Assembly: GCA_003510765.1 (NCBI GenBank)
Contig: DOKV01000036.1
Location: forward strand, 1 to 6,682
Length of the DNA: 6,682 nt
Direction of reading: 5' to 3'
DNA from: Clostridiaceae bacterium
GTDB lineage: Bacteria > Bacillota > Clostridia > Clostridiales > Clostridiaceae
The stretch's first letter is position 1. Each line of letters begins with the position of its first letter. Positions 1 to 6,217 of the stretch are shown here, piece by piece. The notes below the pieces were generated by a model. It saw only the letters and a program-made list of their open reading frames with translations, ran no database searches and had not been told where the DNA came from. A program made the position numbers and the translations under genes.

Positions 1-1197
1 GTGTCACTCCTTGGCAGCAACATGCAGCAGTTTGCCCTCTCCCTTTATGTTTTGGCCATCACTGGCTCTGCCACCATTTTTTCCACCATGCTGGCCATTT
101 CCATTTTGCCTAGAATTCTGTTGACGCCCTTTGCAGGGGTTTTTGGGGATTGGTTTGATCGGAAAAAGAGTATCATCACGTTGGATGTCATCAATGCCGT
201 ACTGCTCGGGGGGTATACTTTCTACTTTTTTACCACGGGGTCTTTAAGTATTGGGAGTGTCTATGTGCTGGTCATTGTTCTGGAAATCACCGAAATCTTC
301 TTTGGGTCAGCCATGGCGGCAGTGCTACCAAGCCTTGTAAAAAAAGAAGAACTCTTTGATGCCAACAGTTTGAAAACCATGGTGGTGAGTATTGCCACCA
401 TGGTGGCGCCTATGATTGCGGCAACGCTGTATGGCCTTCTGGGCATTCAAGGCATCCTGTTGCTTAACACCATCACCTATGCTTTTTCTGCCTTCAGTGA
501 ATGCTTCATCCAGATACCCAAGTTTCACAAAAGACCTGAAACCATCAATATGGTGGCCTTTAAGAAGGACTTTATAGAAGGGCTAGAGATCATCAAGCAC
601 CACCGGATCATCCGAAACATCATTGGCCTTGGCATGGTGCTGAATTTTTGCTTAGGTCCCCTCTTTAGTGTAGGTCTCTTTTATGTGATCAAAGAGGTCC
701 ATGGAGGCAGCGCCTTTCAAATTGGGCTCTTTTCCTCCATCTTATCCTTGTCCATGGTGTTAACCCCCATGTTCCTCGGCGGGTTTGCCAAAAAAGTTTC
801 CATAGAAAAGCTCCTCATTTACAGCTTCTTTGTGGTTTCTTTCATCATTATGCTCTTGGGACTTGTGATCACAGAGGGTCTTCTACCTAGCACCAGTGTG
901 TTTACCTATATTCTTGTACTCTCCTTTGTCATTGGCATTTTTGTGACCATGGCAAACATCGCTTCTGGCACCATGTTTGATGCTACTGTGCCCAAGGAAG
1001 CCATGGGGAGAGTAGGGACCGTCATGAACCTACTCATGGTGATCATTCAGCCCATAGGGCAAGTACTCATGGGCGTAGCCATGGACTGGATCTCTCCAGA
1101 GATTCCCTTCTACATCCTTGGTGTTGTCATGGCTCTTAGCGTGATATACTATAAGAAACCTTTCCTCCAACCTTTGGCGGAAAAAGAAGTAGCGTAA
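1..1197 (+). CDS. MFS efflux transporter, 5' end outside window
   Basis: This is a major facilitator superfamily permease, likely a proton-driven exporter in the cytoplasmic membrane. About 398 residues are visible and they form roughly 11-12 hydrophobic segments, with a hydrophilic central linker near residues 172-205 separating the two six-helix halves. The loop between helices 2 and 3 carries the MFS motif A in the form GVFGDWFDRKK (about residues 46-56). The GTG at base 1 is probably an internal valine. The first visible residues (V/M-SLLGSNMQQFALSLYVL) match the middle of a first MFS helix, which normally follows a charged N-terminus of 10-15 residues, so the true start lies upstream of the window. 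The TAA stop is followed after 17 nt by the regulator gene, which indicates an operon. The substrate cannot be read from the sequence; drug, siderophore or metabolite efflux are all possible. Confidence 0.9.
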   Translation: MSLLGSNMQQFALSLYVLAITGSATIFSTMLAISILPRILLTPFAGVFGDWFDRKKSIITLDVINAVLLGGYTFYFFTTGSLSIGSVYVLVIVLEITEIFFGSAMAAVLPSLVKKEELFDANSLKTMVVSIATMVAPMIAATLYGLLGIQGILLLNTITYAFSAFSECFIQIPKFHKRPETINMVAFKKDFIEGLEIIKHHRIIRNIIGLGMVLNFCLGPLFSVGLFYVIKEVHGGSAFQIGLFSSILSLSMVLTPMFLGGFAKKVSIEKLLIYSFFVVSFIIMLLGLVITEGLLPSTSVFTYILVLSFVIGIFVTMANIASGTMFDATVPKEAMGRVGTVMNLLMVIIQPIGQVLMGVAMDWISPEIPFYILGVVMALSVIYYKKPFLQPLAEKEVA

Positions 1198-1201
1198 CCA
1201 T

Positions 1202-1207
1202 AGGAGG
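1202..1207 (+). promoter_or_regulatory. Ribosome binding site deciding a TTG start
   Basis: AGGAGG lies 7 nt upstream of the TTG at 1215. The next in-frame ATG is 38 codons further in and has no comparable site, so this ribosome binding site fixes the start of the ArsR-type regulator. Confidence 0.85.
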
Positions 1208-1214
1208 GTGTCCT

Positions 1215-2315
1215 TTGAAGTATGAATTTTGTGAGAAAGAAAGTTACCTCTTTGATTTGTTAACCCTTCCCCAATACATTTATCTTGATGAAGCCAAGTT
1301 GTTTACAACAGAAGATAATTTTCATGAGATGATTCCAGAAGATGTACGGGGAAACATGAAAGGGTTTCATGAACTCCTCTTGCCTTTTCAAGAAAAGCTT
1401 TTGCCATTTTATTACAAGTCCCAAGAGGACCATGGACTCATAGAACTCTTGACCACTACAGAGTCTTTTTTGACCCTGGAAGAGCCAGAGGAGTTCTTTG
1501 AGAAGCTTCTCCATCTAGAAGAGGAAGAGCTACGTAAGAAAGTCTATTATGCCTTGGATTATTACGAAAAGGATACGGAGGAAAATAAAAAGGCCTCCAA
1601 GGAAAAAGCGGAGTATTACCTCGCTCATCCAGAAGAGGTGATGGATTGGATCAGCACATTATCTTTGGGCGATGATGCCAAGTGGCACCTGCTGCATTTC
1701 TCTAGAAGTCCAAGGAAGATGGTGGAGGAGCTCATATCCGTTTTAAGGGACATAGAGCCTGTGTTTAGGGAGCATTACAAGAAGTTTGCCCATGCAGTAC
1801 ATACCACAGGCGAAGCCCTTTTAAAAGATCTTTACGGAGCTGAGGGAGATGGTCTTAGCAAGGTGTCCAACGACATCATCAAAGAATCTTTGTTAAACTG
1901 GGAGACCTACCCCATCTTGGTATCCGTTGTAAACCCAGTGGCCCTGAGGCTCAATACGGGTAATGAAGATCCTTTTCTTGCTTGGGGCATGGCCTTGACT
2001 AGTGCTTTCAACCTCATGGCCAAAGCAGAGGAGCATCGCGTAGAAGAACGGGTCCTCTTTTTCAAAAACCTGGGGGATAAGACCCGCTATGAAGTGGTCC
2101 AAAATGTGGCCCATGGGGTCTATTCCACCAAAGCCATTGCAAAGAATTTAGGAGTGACCCCCGCCACGGTGTCCTATCATTTGAACAACCTCATCACCGC
2201 AAAGGTTCTCCATTTAGAAAAGGTGGGAGAACGGTATATTTATCAAGTGAATGAAGCATTCATAAGAAAGATCTTTGAAGAAGTCCAAAGGGAGTTCTTC
2301 AAAGAAGAGAAGTAA
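1215..2315 (+). CDS. ArsR-type winged-helix regulator with large N-terminal domain
   Basis: This is a 366-residue DNA-binding regulator starting at TTG behind a strong AGGAGG. The C-terminal part, about residues 275-350, is an ArsR-like winged helix. LGDKTRYEVVQNVA (286-299) is the typical first helix, a helix-turn-helix follows, TPATVSYHLNNL (315-326) is the recognition helix, and VGERYIYQV (337-345) is the wing. Classical ArsR proteins are only about 100 residues long. Here some 270 residues precede the winged helix. They are mostly helical and rich in acidic residues and lysine (e.g. 77-128), without a metal-binding cysteine cluster or a domain I can name. They probably sense a ligand or mediate dimerisation. 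The gene follows the MFS exporter by 17 nt, so the pair is most likely one operon in which this protein controls exporter expression. The promoter and operator would lie upstream of the window. The family assignment rests on the C-terminal domain only. Confidence 0.85.
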   Translation: MKYEFCEKESYLFDLLTLPQYIYLDEAKLFTTEDNFHEMIPEDVRGNMKGFHELLLPFQEKLLPFYYKSQEDHGLIELLTTTESFLTLEEPEEFFEKLLHLEEEELRKKVYYALDYYEKDTEENKKASKEKAEYYLAHPEEVMDWISTLSLGDDAKWHLLHFSRSPRKMVEELISVLRDIEPVFREHYKKFAHAVHTTGEALLKDLYGAEGDGLSKVSNDIIKESLLNWETYPILVSVVNPVALRLNTGNEDPFLAWGMALTSAFNLMAKAEEHRVEERVLFFKNLGDKTRYEVVQNVAHGVYSTKAIAKNLGVTPATVSYHLNNLITAKVLHLEKVGERYIYQVNEAFIRKIFEEVQREFFKEEK

Positions 2316-2332
2316 TAGGGCGTTTCTTAAGA

Positions 2333-2378
2333 AAAAACTTCTGGAGAGGGTGATTTCTCTCAGAAGTTTTTCTTTTCT
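2333..2378 (+). terminator. Intrinsic terminator of the MFS-ArsR operon
   Basis: The left arm at 2333-2348 (AAAAACTTCTGGAGAG) pairs with the right arm at 2357-2371 (CTCTCAGAAGTTTTT). There is one bulged G and an 8-nt loop. The T run forms the 3' half of the stem and continues as CTTTTC. It begins 17 nt after the regulator stop codon. Confidence 0.85.
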
Positions 2379-2431
2379 AAAGATAATTTTAAACTATTTT
2401 TGTCATGATAATAGAAACGTCAAAAGCCAGG

Positions 2432-2437
2432 AGGAGG
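2432..2437 (+). promoter_or_regulatory. Ribosome binding site deciding the DUF3810 start
   Basis: AGGAGG within the longer purine run AGGAGGAGGTG lies 6 nt upstream of the ATG at 2444. This selects that ATG over the one 39 nt upstream at 2405, which has no ribosome binding site. Confidence 0.85.
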
Positions 2438-2443
2438 TGTCCC

Positions 2444-3544
2444 ATGAGATTTGGTAAAAAGAAAAAACCCCTATTGTCAGAAGGGTATCTTTGGATGATT
2501 CTAGCGGCCCTCATCTATGGGTTTTCCTTGGTTGTAAGGGACAATCCAGCGCTTCTAGAAAGGGTGTATCCAGCCGCTGTGAATCGAGGACTCATAAGGG
2601 TTCTTTCTAGAATCACGGGCACTGTACCCTTTTCCTTGGGAGAATTTTTGGTCTATGGTCATGTCCTTGCCCTGGTGGTCATAGGGATCCTTTTTGTGAA
2701 GAAACTTTTCACCGGGGGCGCCCTTAGGCTGTTGTCAAGAACGTTGGCCTACGTGTCCATTTTGTATATGATCTTCATGGTGGTTTTTGGGTTGAACTAT
2801 CAACGGCCTTCGGTAAGAACGTACCTGGGTCTTGAAAAAAACCTGTATGGTCAAGAGGAGCTCGTTGCTCTTAATGAAGCCCTCATCCTCCGCGCCAACG
2901 CTTTGAGAGAAGAGATGCCTGAAAACAAGGAAGGCGTCTTCACCTTAAGTTTTGAGGAGAGGGTACTCTATGAAAAGGCCCAGGACAGCTTTGTCTCCTT
3001 TTCAGAAGAGGTGCCTGTATATGGAGGGACCTATGGCATCACCAAGGGGATTTTGGCCTCGGAGTATTTAAACTACACGGGGATCACGGGGATTTTTATG
3101 CCCTTTACCGGGGAAGCCAACGTCAATAGAAGAAGTCCTGATCTTCTTTTTCCAGCCACAGTGCTTCATGAGATGGCCCATCAAAGGGGCGTGGCCTATG
3201 AAGATGAAGCCAATTACTTGGCTTTTGTCACCAGCCAGTACCATGATCATAAAGAAATCCAGTATTCTGGCACCATGCTGGCGCTCATCAATGCCATGAA
3301 TGCCCTTCATCGGGAAAATAGAGAGCTGTATCTAGAGCTTTATGCCACGTACCATGAAGGGATCCAAAGGGACCTACGGGCCTACAGGGAGTTTTACAAA
3401 GCCTATGAAGGCCCCGTGAATGAGCAGGCTACCAAGGTCAATGACAATTATCTGAAAAGCCAAGGACAAGCCTCTGGGGTGAAAAGCTATGGAGAAATGG
3501 TGAATTTACTGTTAGAACACTTCATGCAAAAGGGAGGCTTGTAA
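2444..3544 (+). CDS. DUF3810-type membrane protein with HExxH motif
   Basis: This is a 366-residue predicted membrane protein. Three hydrophobic segments lie at about residues 15-31, 63-85 and 95-117, after a basic N-terminus (MRFGKKKK). The remaining 250 residues are soluble. They contain HEMAHQRGVAYEDEAN at 242-257, an HExxH zinc-binding motif followed by acidic residues (E253, E255) that could give a third ligand, as in gluzincin-type metallopeptidases. This arrangement and the overall length match what I know of DUF3810. The function of that family is not established, so peptidase activity is an inference from the motif. The gene stands alone between two terminators. The upstream gap has GATAAT boxes (2382, 2407) but no convincing -35 partner, so its promoter is unclear. 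The ATG at 2405 would add 13 residues but is rejected because it lacks a ribosome binding site. Confidence 0.85.
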   Translation: MRFGKKKKPLLSEGYLWMILAALIYGFSLVVRDNPALLERVYPAAVNRGLIRVLSRITGTVPFSLGEFLVYGHVLALVVIGILFVKKLFTGGALRLLSRTLAYVSILYMIFMVVFGLNYQRPSVRTYLGLEKNLYGQEELVALNEALILRANALREEMPENKEGVFTLSFEERVLYEKAQDSFVSFSEEVPVYGGTYGITKGILASEYLNYTGITGIFMPFTGEANVNRRSPDLLFPATVLHEMAHQRGVAYEDEANYLAFVTSQYHDHKEIQYSGTMLALINAMNALHRENRELYLELYATYHEGIQRDLRAYREFYKAYEGPVNEQATKVNDNYLKSQGQASGVKSYGEMVNLLLEHFMQKGGL

Positions 3545-3629
3545 GAGCGGCCTCTTTAGAAGAAGTGGGTGAAGCATCACAAAATCCTTAGAAACCCAAA
3601 GTATTGACGATATAACCCCATCTAATCAT

Positions 3630-3682
3630 AAAAAAACAACCCATGGTTCAAGGAGTTTCCTTGGCCATGGGTTGTACTTTTT
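3630..3682. terminator. Bidirectional terminator between DUF3810 gene and lrp
   Basis: The arms at 3636-3654 and 3658-3675 pair through an 11-bp outer stem (ACAACCCATGG / CCATGGGTTGT). A small internal loop follows, then an inner stem AAGGA/TCCTT closing a 3-nt loop. Seven A residues precede it (3630-3636) and ACTTTTT follows, so it can stop transcription on both strands, with the stronger U tract on the minus strand. It separates two convergent genes. Confidence 0.9.
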
Positions 3683-3692
3683 AGGGATGTGC

Positions 3693-4136
3693 TTAGTCGT
3701 AGGTTTGAATGCCCCGATGCTCCACTGGGGTGGAAAAGACGATTTGAGTGTCTGTATTGCCAAAGCGCTGCAGTGCACCAATGAAAGCATCCAGCTCCAT
3801 GGTGGTGTGAAAAGCCACTTTGATGAGCATGGAGTATTTCCCGGTGACGCAGTCACATTCTAAGACGTTGGGACACGCTTCGATGAAGGGGTAAAACTCT
3901 CCTTTTTGCTTGGGGGTCATTTCCAAATTGATGTAGGCTTTGATGTTGTAGCCTAGTTTCAGCGGATTCACCTTTACGCTGTACCCTGTGATGATTCCTT
4001 CTTCTTCCATGCGACTAATCCTGGTGGATACGGCAGGGGTAGAGAGAAACACTTCATCGGCTAAAAATTTTAAAGAGCAGCGGCCATTTTTGTCTAGGAG
4101 TGCCAGTAGTTTTTTATCAATTTGATCCATGCCCAT
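3693..4136 (-). CDS. Lrp/AsnC family transcriptional regulator
   Basis: This is a 147-residue Lrp/AsnC-type regulator, close to the usual family length of about 150. The N-terminus begins MGMDQIDKKLLALLDKNGR, the typical first helix. A helix-turn-helix follows at about residues 20-49, with STPAVSTRISRMEEEGII as the recognition helix and turn. The RAM effector-binding domain spans about 60-140 and includes CVTGKYSMLIKV (96-107), where the conserved glycine loop of the ligand pocket lies. The C-terminal FSTPVEHRGI (134-143) is a signature of this family. Such proteins form dimers and higher oligomers and respond to amino acids or related metabolites. The target here is not evident because no biosynthetic or transport gene is adjacent. 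It has its own promoter and is separated from fur by a terminator. The start is either this ATG or the ATG two codons in. Neither has a well-spaced ribosome binding site; GGAAGAAGG lies 15 nt upstream. Confidence 0.92.
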   Translation of the reverse strand: MGMDQIDKKLLALLDKNGRCSLKFLADEVFLSTPAVSTRISRMEEEGIITGYSVKVNPLKLGYNIKAYINLEMTPKQKGEFYPFIEACPNVLECDCVTGKYSMLIKVAFHTTMELDAFIGALQRFGNTDTQIVFSTPVEHRGIQTYD

Positions 4137-4200
4137 AGGAAAGAAGGACAGCCTTCTTCCTTCACCTACCTTTGTGAAGATTTTCTCTGTATCTGTTACT

Positions 4201-4230
4201 ATTCTAAAGTTTAAACTGGTGTTCCGTCAA
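4201..4230 (-). promoter_or_regulatory. Sigma-A-type promoter of the lrp gene
   Basis: Read on the minus strand, TTGACG (4225-4230) is followed by an 18-nt spacer and TAGAAT (4201-4206). Each hexamer has five of six consensus bases. Transcription would start near 4194, giving a leader of about 58 nt. It lies just downstream of the fur terminator, so lrp is independently transcribed. Confidence 0.7.
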
Positions 4231-4251
4231 GAAATTTCCGGGTTGGACTTC

Positions 4252-4288
4252 AAAAAAGAAACCCCTTGGCATTTGTGATGCAAAGGGG
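4252..4288 (-). terminator. Intrinsic terminator of the fur gene
   Basis: The arms at 4262-4272 (CCCCTTGGCAT) and 4278-4288 (ATGCAAAGGGG) pair with one mismatch around a 5-nt loop. On the minus strand the hairpin is followed by TTTCTTTTTT (complement of 4252-4261). It lies just after the Fur-family stop codon. Confidence 0.88.
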
Positions 4289-4293
4289 AGACC

Positions 4294-4716
4294 TTATGTG
4301 GTTTTTGTGTCTTGGCGGCATTCTTTACAAATGCCTTTCAATTCTAGATGATGCTCTGTGAGATGGAATCCTGTTTCTTTGGTGATCAGGTCTTCAATTT
4401 GTTTCATGGGGCAATCTAGATTGATGACTTTGTGGCAATGGTCACATTCCACAATATGATGATGACCATGACGGATGAGGCTAAAATTGTACTTCTTCTC
4501 TCCCAGGTCATATTTTTGCAATAGATTTTTTTCCTCAAAAAGCTCCAGGGTTCGGTACACTGTACTGAGATTGAGGGAGATCTGCTGGTCCAAACATTTT
4601 TGATAGAGGGTATCTGCTTGGATGCCTTGCATTTCCTTCTCTAAAATGTCATAGATGGCCACCCGGGGTTTGGTGACTTTGATGTGGTGTTTTTTCAAAA
4701 TGTCAATGGTGCTCAT
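4294..4716 (-). CDS. Fur-family metalloregulator (Fur/Zur/PerR type)
   Basis: This is a 140-residue Fur-family repressor. The N-terminal winged helix spans about residues 1-75, with LNLSTVYRTLELF (48-60) as the DNA-recognition helix. The C-terminal dimerisation domain carries a structural zinc site of two CxxC pairs: C91/C94 and C130/C133. A histidine cluster, HGHHH (83-87), and EHH (121-123) supply candidate regulatory metal ligands. The last histidine sits four residues before C91, where many Fur and PerR proteins have three. The DCPM at 101-104 resembles the segment in Bacillus Zur as I recall it. Which metal it senses (Fe, Zn, Mn or peroxide via Fe) cannot be settled by eye. The zinc/manganese-type permease nearby makes Zur plausible. 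The ATG at 4716 is chosen because AGGAGG lies 6 nt before it. The reading frame stays open up to an ATG at 4806, but that extension contains the promoter. Confidence 0.92.
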   Translation of the reverse strand: MSTIDILKKHHIKVTKPRVAIYDILEKEMQGIQADTLYQKCLDQQISLNLSTVYRTLELFEEKNLLQKYDLGEKKYNFSLIRHGHHHIVECDHCHKVINLDCPMKQIEDLITKETGFHLTEHHLELKGICKECRQDTKTT

Positions 4717-4722
4717 GGGGAC

Positions 4723-4728
4723 CCTCCT
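4723..4728 (-). promoter_or_regulatory. Ribosome binding site deciding the fur start
   Basis: On the minus strand AGGAGG (complement of CCTCCT) lies 6 nt upstream of the ATG at 4714-4716. It excludes the 30-codon longer reading that would begin at 4806. Confidence 0.85.
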
Positions 4729-4741
4729 TGATGGTTTCTTT

Positions 4742-4765
4742 TTCGTAGTTTCATTATAGTACGAA
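4742..4765. promoter_or_regulatory. Candidate operator, inverted repeat over the fur promoter
   Basis: The perfect 6-bp arms TTCGTA (4742-4747) and TACGAA (4760-4765) are separated by 12 nt. They bracket the -10 box and reach the predicted transcription start of the Fur-family gene. The TCGTA/TACGA core resembles half-sites of known zinc-repressor boxes, but the spacing is larger than in the classical 7-1-7 or 9-1-9 arrangement. Autoregulation is inferred from position only. Confidence 0.4.
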
Positions 4766-4781
4766 GGCCAAAGTTTTTCAA
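4753..4781 (-). promoter_or_regulatory. Sigma-A promoter of the fur-family gene
   Basis: On the minus strand TTGAAA (4776-4781) is followed by a 17-nt spacer and a perfect TATAAT (4753-4758). Transcription would start near 4746, giving a leader of about 30 nt. An inverted repeat overlaps it (separate entry). Confidence 0.85.
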
Positions 4782-4836
4782 TGAACCCTCCCCTAGGCCA
4801 CTTCATTTGGAACAGAGATCCTCCATCTCCACCCTA

Positions 4837-4865
4837 TTCATTTCACCACATTTCTATGCTATGAT
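4837..4865 (+). promoter_or_regulatory. Probable extended -10 promoter of the pfp gene
   Basis: TATGAT at 4860-4865 is preceded by TGC, giving an extended -10 element. The -35 region 17 nt upstream (TTCATT, 4837-4842) is weak. Transcription would start near 4872, about 29 nt before the ATG. Confidence 0.55.
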
Positions 4866-4900
4866 GAGGCTATAACGATTTGGTAAAGTGAGGAGAAAAT

Positions 4901-6109
4901 ATGAGAAACTGTGTGGTAGCCCAGTCTGGAGGACCTACGTCTGTGATCAATGCATCGGTGATGGGCCTCTTAGCAAAGAACAATGAAGTGAAGTTTTTTG
5001 ACCACGTCTTTGGTGGACTCAATGGCATCGAAGGCATCTTAAAGGAAGACTTTTTAAATCTCTCCCTGTTAACAGAAGAAGAAATAGAAGAGGTGAAGCA
5101 TACGCCTTCTGCAGCGTTGGGGTCTTGCCGCTATAAGCTGAAAAACTATGAGGACAGCAAAGAAGAGTACGAGAAGCTTTTTGAAATCTTCAAAAAGCAT
5201 GACATCCACGCTTTTTTCTATGCCGGGGGCAATGATTCCCAAGATACCGTGAGAAAACTTTCTGCCTATGCCAAGGAGCGGGGCCATGAGGTTTCGTTCA
5301 TCGGCATTCCCAAAACTGTGGACAATGATTTAGAAGTCATTGATCATGCACCAGGCTTTGGCTCTGCAGCCAGATACATCGCCGTAAGTGTCTTGGAGAG
5401 TTATCTAGATTCCTTGGTCTATACCAATAATGGGGTCTTCATCACCGAGACCATGGGTAGAGATGCAGGGTGGCTTGCGGCTTCTGGCGCCTTGGCCACC
5501 TATAAGGGTAGACGCTGTGCAGACATTGTCTTGCTCCCAGAAGTACCTTTTGATGAAGAGAAGTTCTTAAAGAGAGTGGAAGAAGTCTACAAAGAGAAGC
5601 AACATGTCTATATCGTGGCCTCAGAAGGGGTTCGCTTAAAAGATGGGTCTTTCTTAGCAGCCACCAAGGCTCATGCCCATGACAGCTTTGGCCATGCTCA
5701 GCTGGGTGGGGCTGGAAATGCGTTGAAAAATATCATCCAACAAAGTGGCATCACCAGTCGTGTGAAAGTACTGGAGCTCTCCACCTTGCAAAGATCCGCC
5801 TTCCATTTGGCCTCTCCTGTGGATGTGGAAGAAGCCTTCACCTTAGGAGGGCGTGCACTCCTTCTGGCCAAAGAAGGGGAAACGGGTGTGGTGTCCATTT
5901 TAAAGCGTGTGTCTGATGCGCCTTATGAGGTAACCTACACCAAGACAGAGGCGAAAAACATCGCCAACCACGTGAAGTATATGCCCTTATCCATGGTCAC
6001 AGAAGATGGTATGAATATCACAGAAGAAGCGTTGGCTTACTTTAAGCCATTGGTGGGAGAGCTACCCACCTATCGGATCCTTCATCATTATGATGCGCTG
6101 AAGAAATAG
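4901..6109 (+). CDS. pfp: PPi-type 6-phosphofructokinase
   Basis: This 402-residue cytoplasmic enzyme phosphorylates fructose 6-phosphate to fructose 1,6-bisphosphate. The motifs point to pyrophosphate rather than ATP as donor, which would make the step reversible. The N-terminal phosphate-binding loop is QSGGPTSVINAS (8-19). GGNDS (109-113) has Asp112 where ATP enzymes have Gly in GGDGS. PKTVDND (137-143) has Lys138 where ATP enzymes have Gly in PGTIDND; both substitutions are hallmarks of PPi-dependent enzymes. Asp141 would be the catalytic base, with Thr139 beside it. MGRDAGW (185-191) and SEGV (241-244) are substrate-binding segments. The length fits the roughly 400-residue bacterial PPi/long-form group rather than the 320-residue ATP enzyme. 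The ATG follows GAGGAG with a 5-nt spacer. The gene is divergent from fur and stands alone, closed by its own terminator. Donor specificity is inferred from these residues. Confidence 0.93.
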   Translation: MRNCVVAQSGGPTSVINASVMGLLAKNNEVKFFDHVFGGLNGIEGILKEDFLNLSLLTEEEIEEVKHTPSAALGSCRYKLKNYEDSKEEYEKLFEIFKKHDIHAFFYAGGNDSQDTVRKLSAYAKERGHEVSFIGIPKTVDNDLEVIDHAPGFGSAARYIAVSVLESYLDSLVYTNNGVFITETMGRDAGWLAASGALATYKGRRCADIVLLPEVPFDEEKFLKRVEEVYKEKQHVYIVASEGVRLKDGSFLAATKAHAHDSFGHAQLGGAGNALKNIIQQSGITSRVKVLELSTLQRSAFHLASPVDVEEAFTLGGRALLLAKEGETGVVSILKRVSDAPYEVTYTKTEAKNIANHVKYMPLSMVTEDGMNITEEALAYFKPLVGELPTYRILHHYDALKK

Positions 6110-6164
6110 GACGTCTTAGGACGCCTGAACCTTTTCTCAAGAATAGATATGTAAAAGAAAAAGA

Positions 6165-6207
6165 AAAAACCATGGACCCACAAAAAATGTTGGGGTCCAT
6201 GGTTTTT
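6165..6207. terminator. Bidirectional terminator between pfp and the ABC permease
   Basis: A perfect 15-bp stem forms between 6165-6179 (AAAAACCATGGACCC) and 6193-6207 (GGGTCCATGGTTTTT) around a 13-nt loop. Paired A and T tracts on both sides let it serve both convergent genes. The minus-strand transcript continues into a further U-rich stretch (complement of the AAAAGAAAAAG run just upstream). Confidence 0.92.
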
Positions 6208-6217
6208 ATGTTGCGTA

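Noticed and set aside
1..3. GTG at base 1 as the real MFS start
   Set aside because: The sequence begins inside the first membrane helix, and MFS proteins usually have a charged N-terminus before it; the true start is probably upstream.
2382..2412. Promoter for the DUF3810 gene based on GATAAT at 2382 or 2407
   Set aside because: No recognisable -35 element lies at 16-18 nt from either box, and the TTGTCA at 2400 has no -10 partner downstream.
2405..2443. An ATG at 2405 that would lengthen the DUF3810 protein by 13 residues
   Set aside because: It has no ribosome binding site, while the ATG at 2444 follows a perfect AGGAGG at 6 nt.
2275..2457. A 60-codon open frame overlapping the end of the ArsR gene and the start of the DUF3810 gene
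   Set aside because: It runs through the terminator hairpin, has no ribosome binding site and is composed of low-complexity Lys/Ser and Phe/Leu stretches.
3545..3629. Possible small gene or RNA between the DUF3810 stop and the terminator
   Set aside because: There is no start with a ribosome binding site and no stable internal structure; it appears to be plain 3' untranslated sequence.
3672..3863. Plus-strand open frame opposite the lrp gene
   Set aside because: It is antisense to a clearly conserved Lrp/AsnC protein and has no ribosome binding site or recognisable product.
4717..4806. A 30-codon N-terminal extension of the Fur-family protein starting at an ATG at 4806
   Set aside because: The stretch contains a consensus promoter and the AGGAGG site for the ATG at 4716, and its residues do not resemble a Fur N-terminus.
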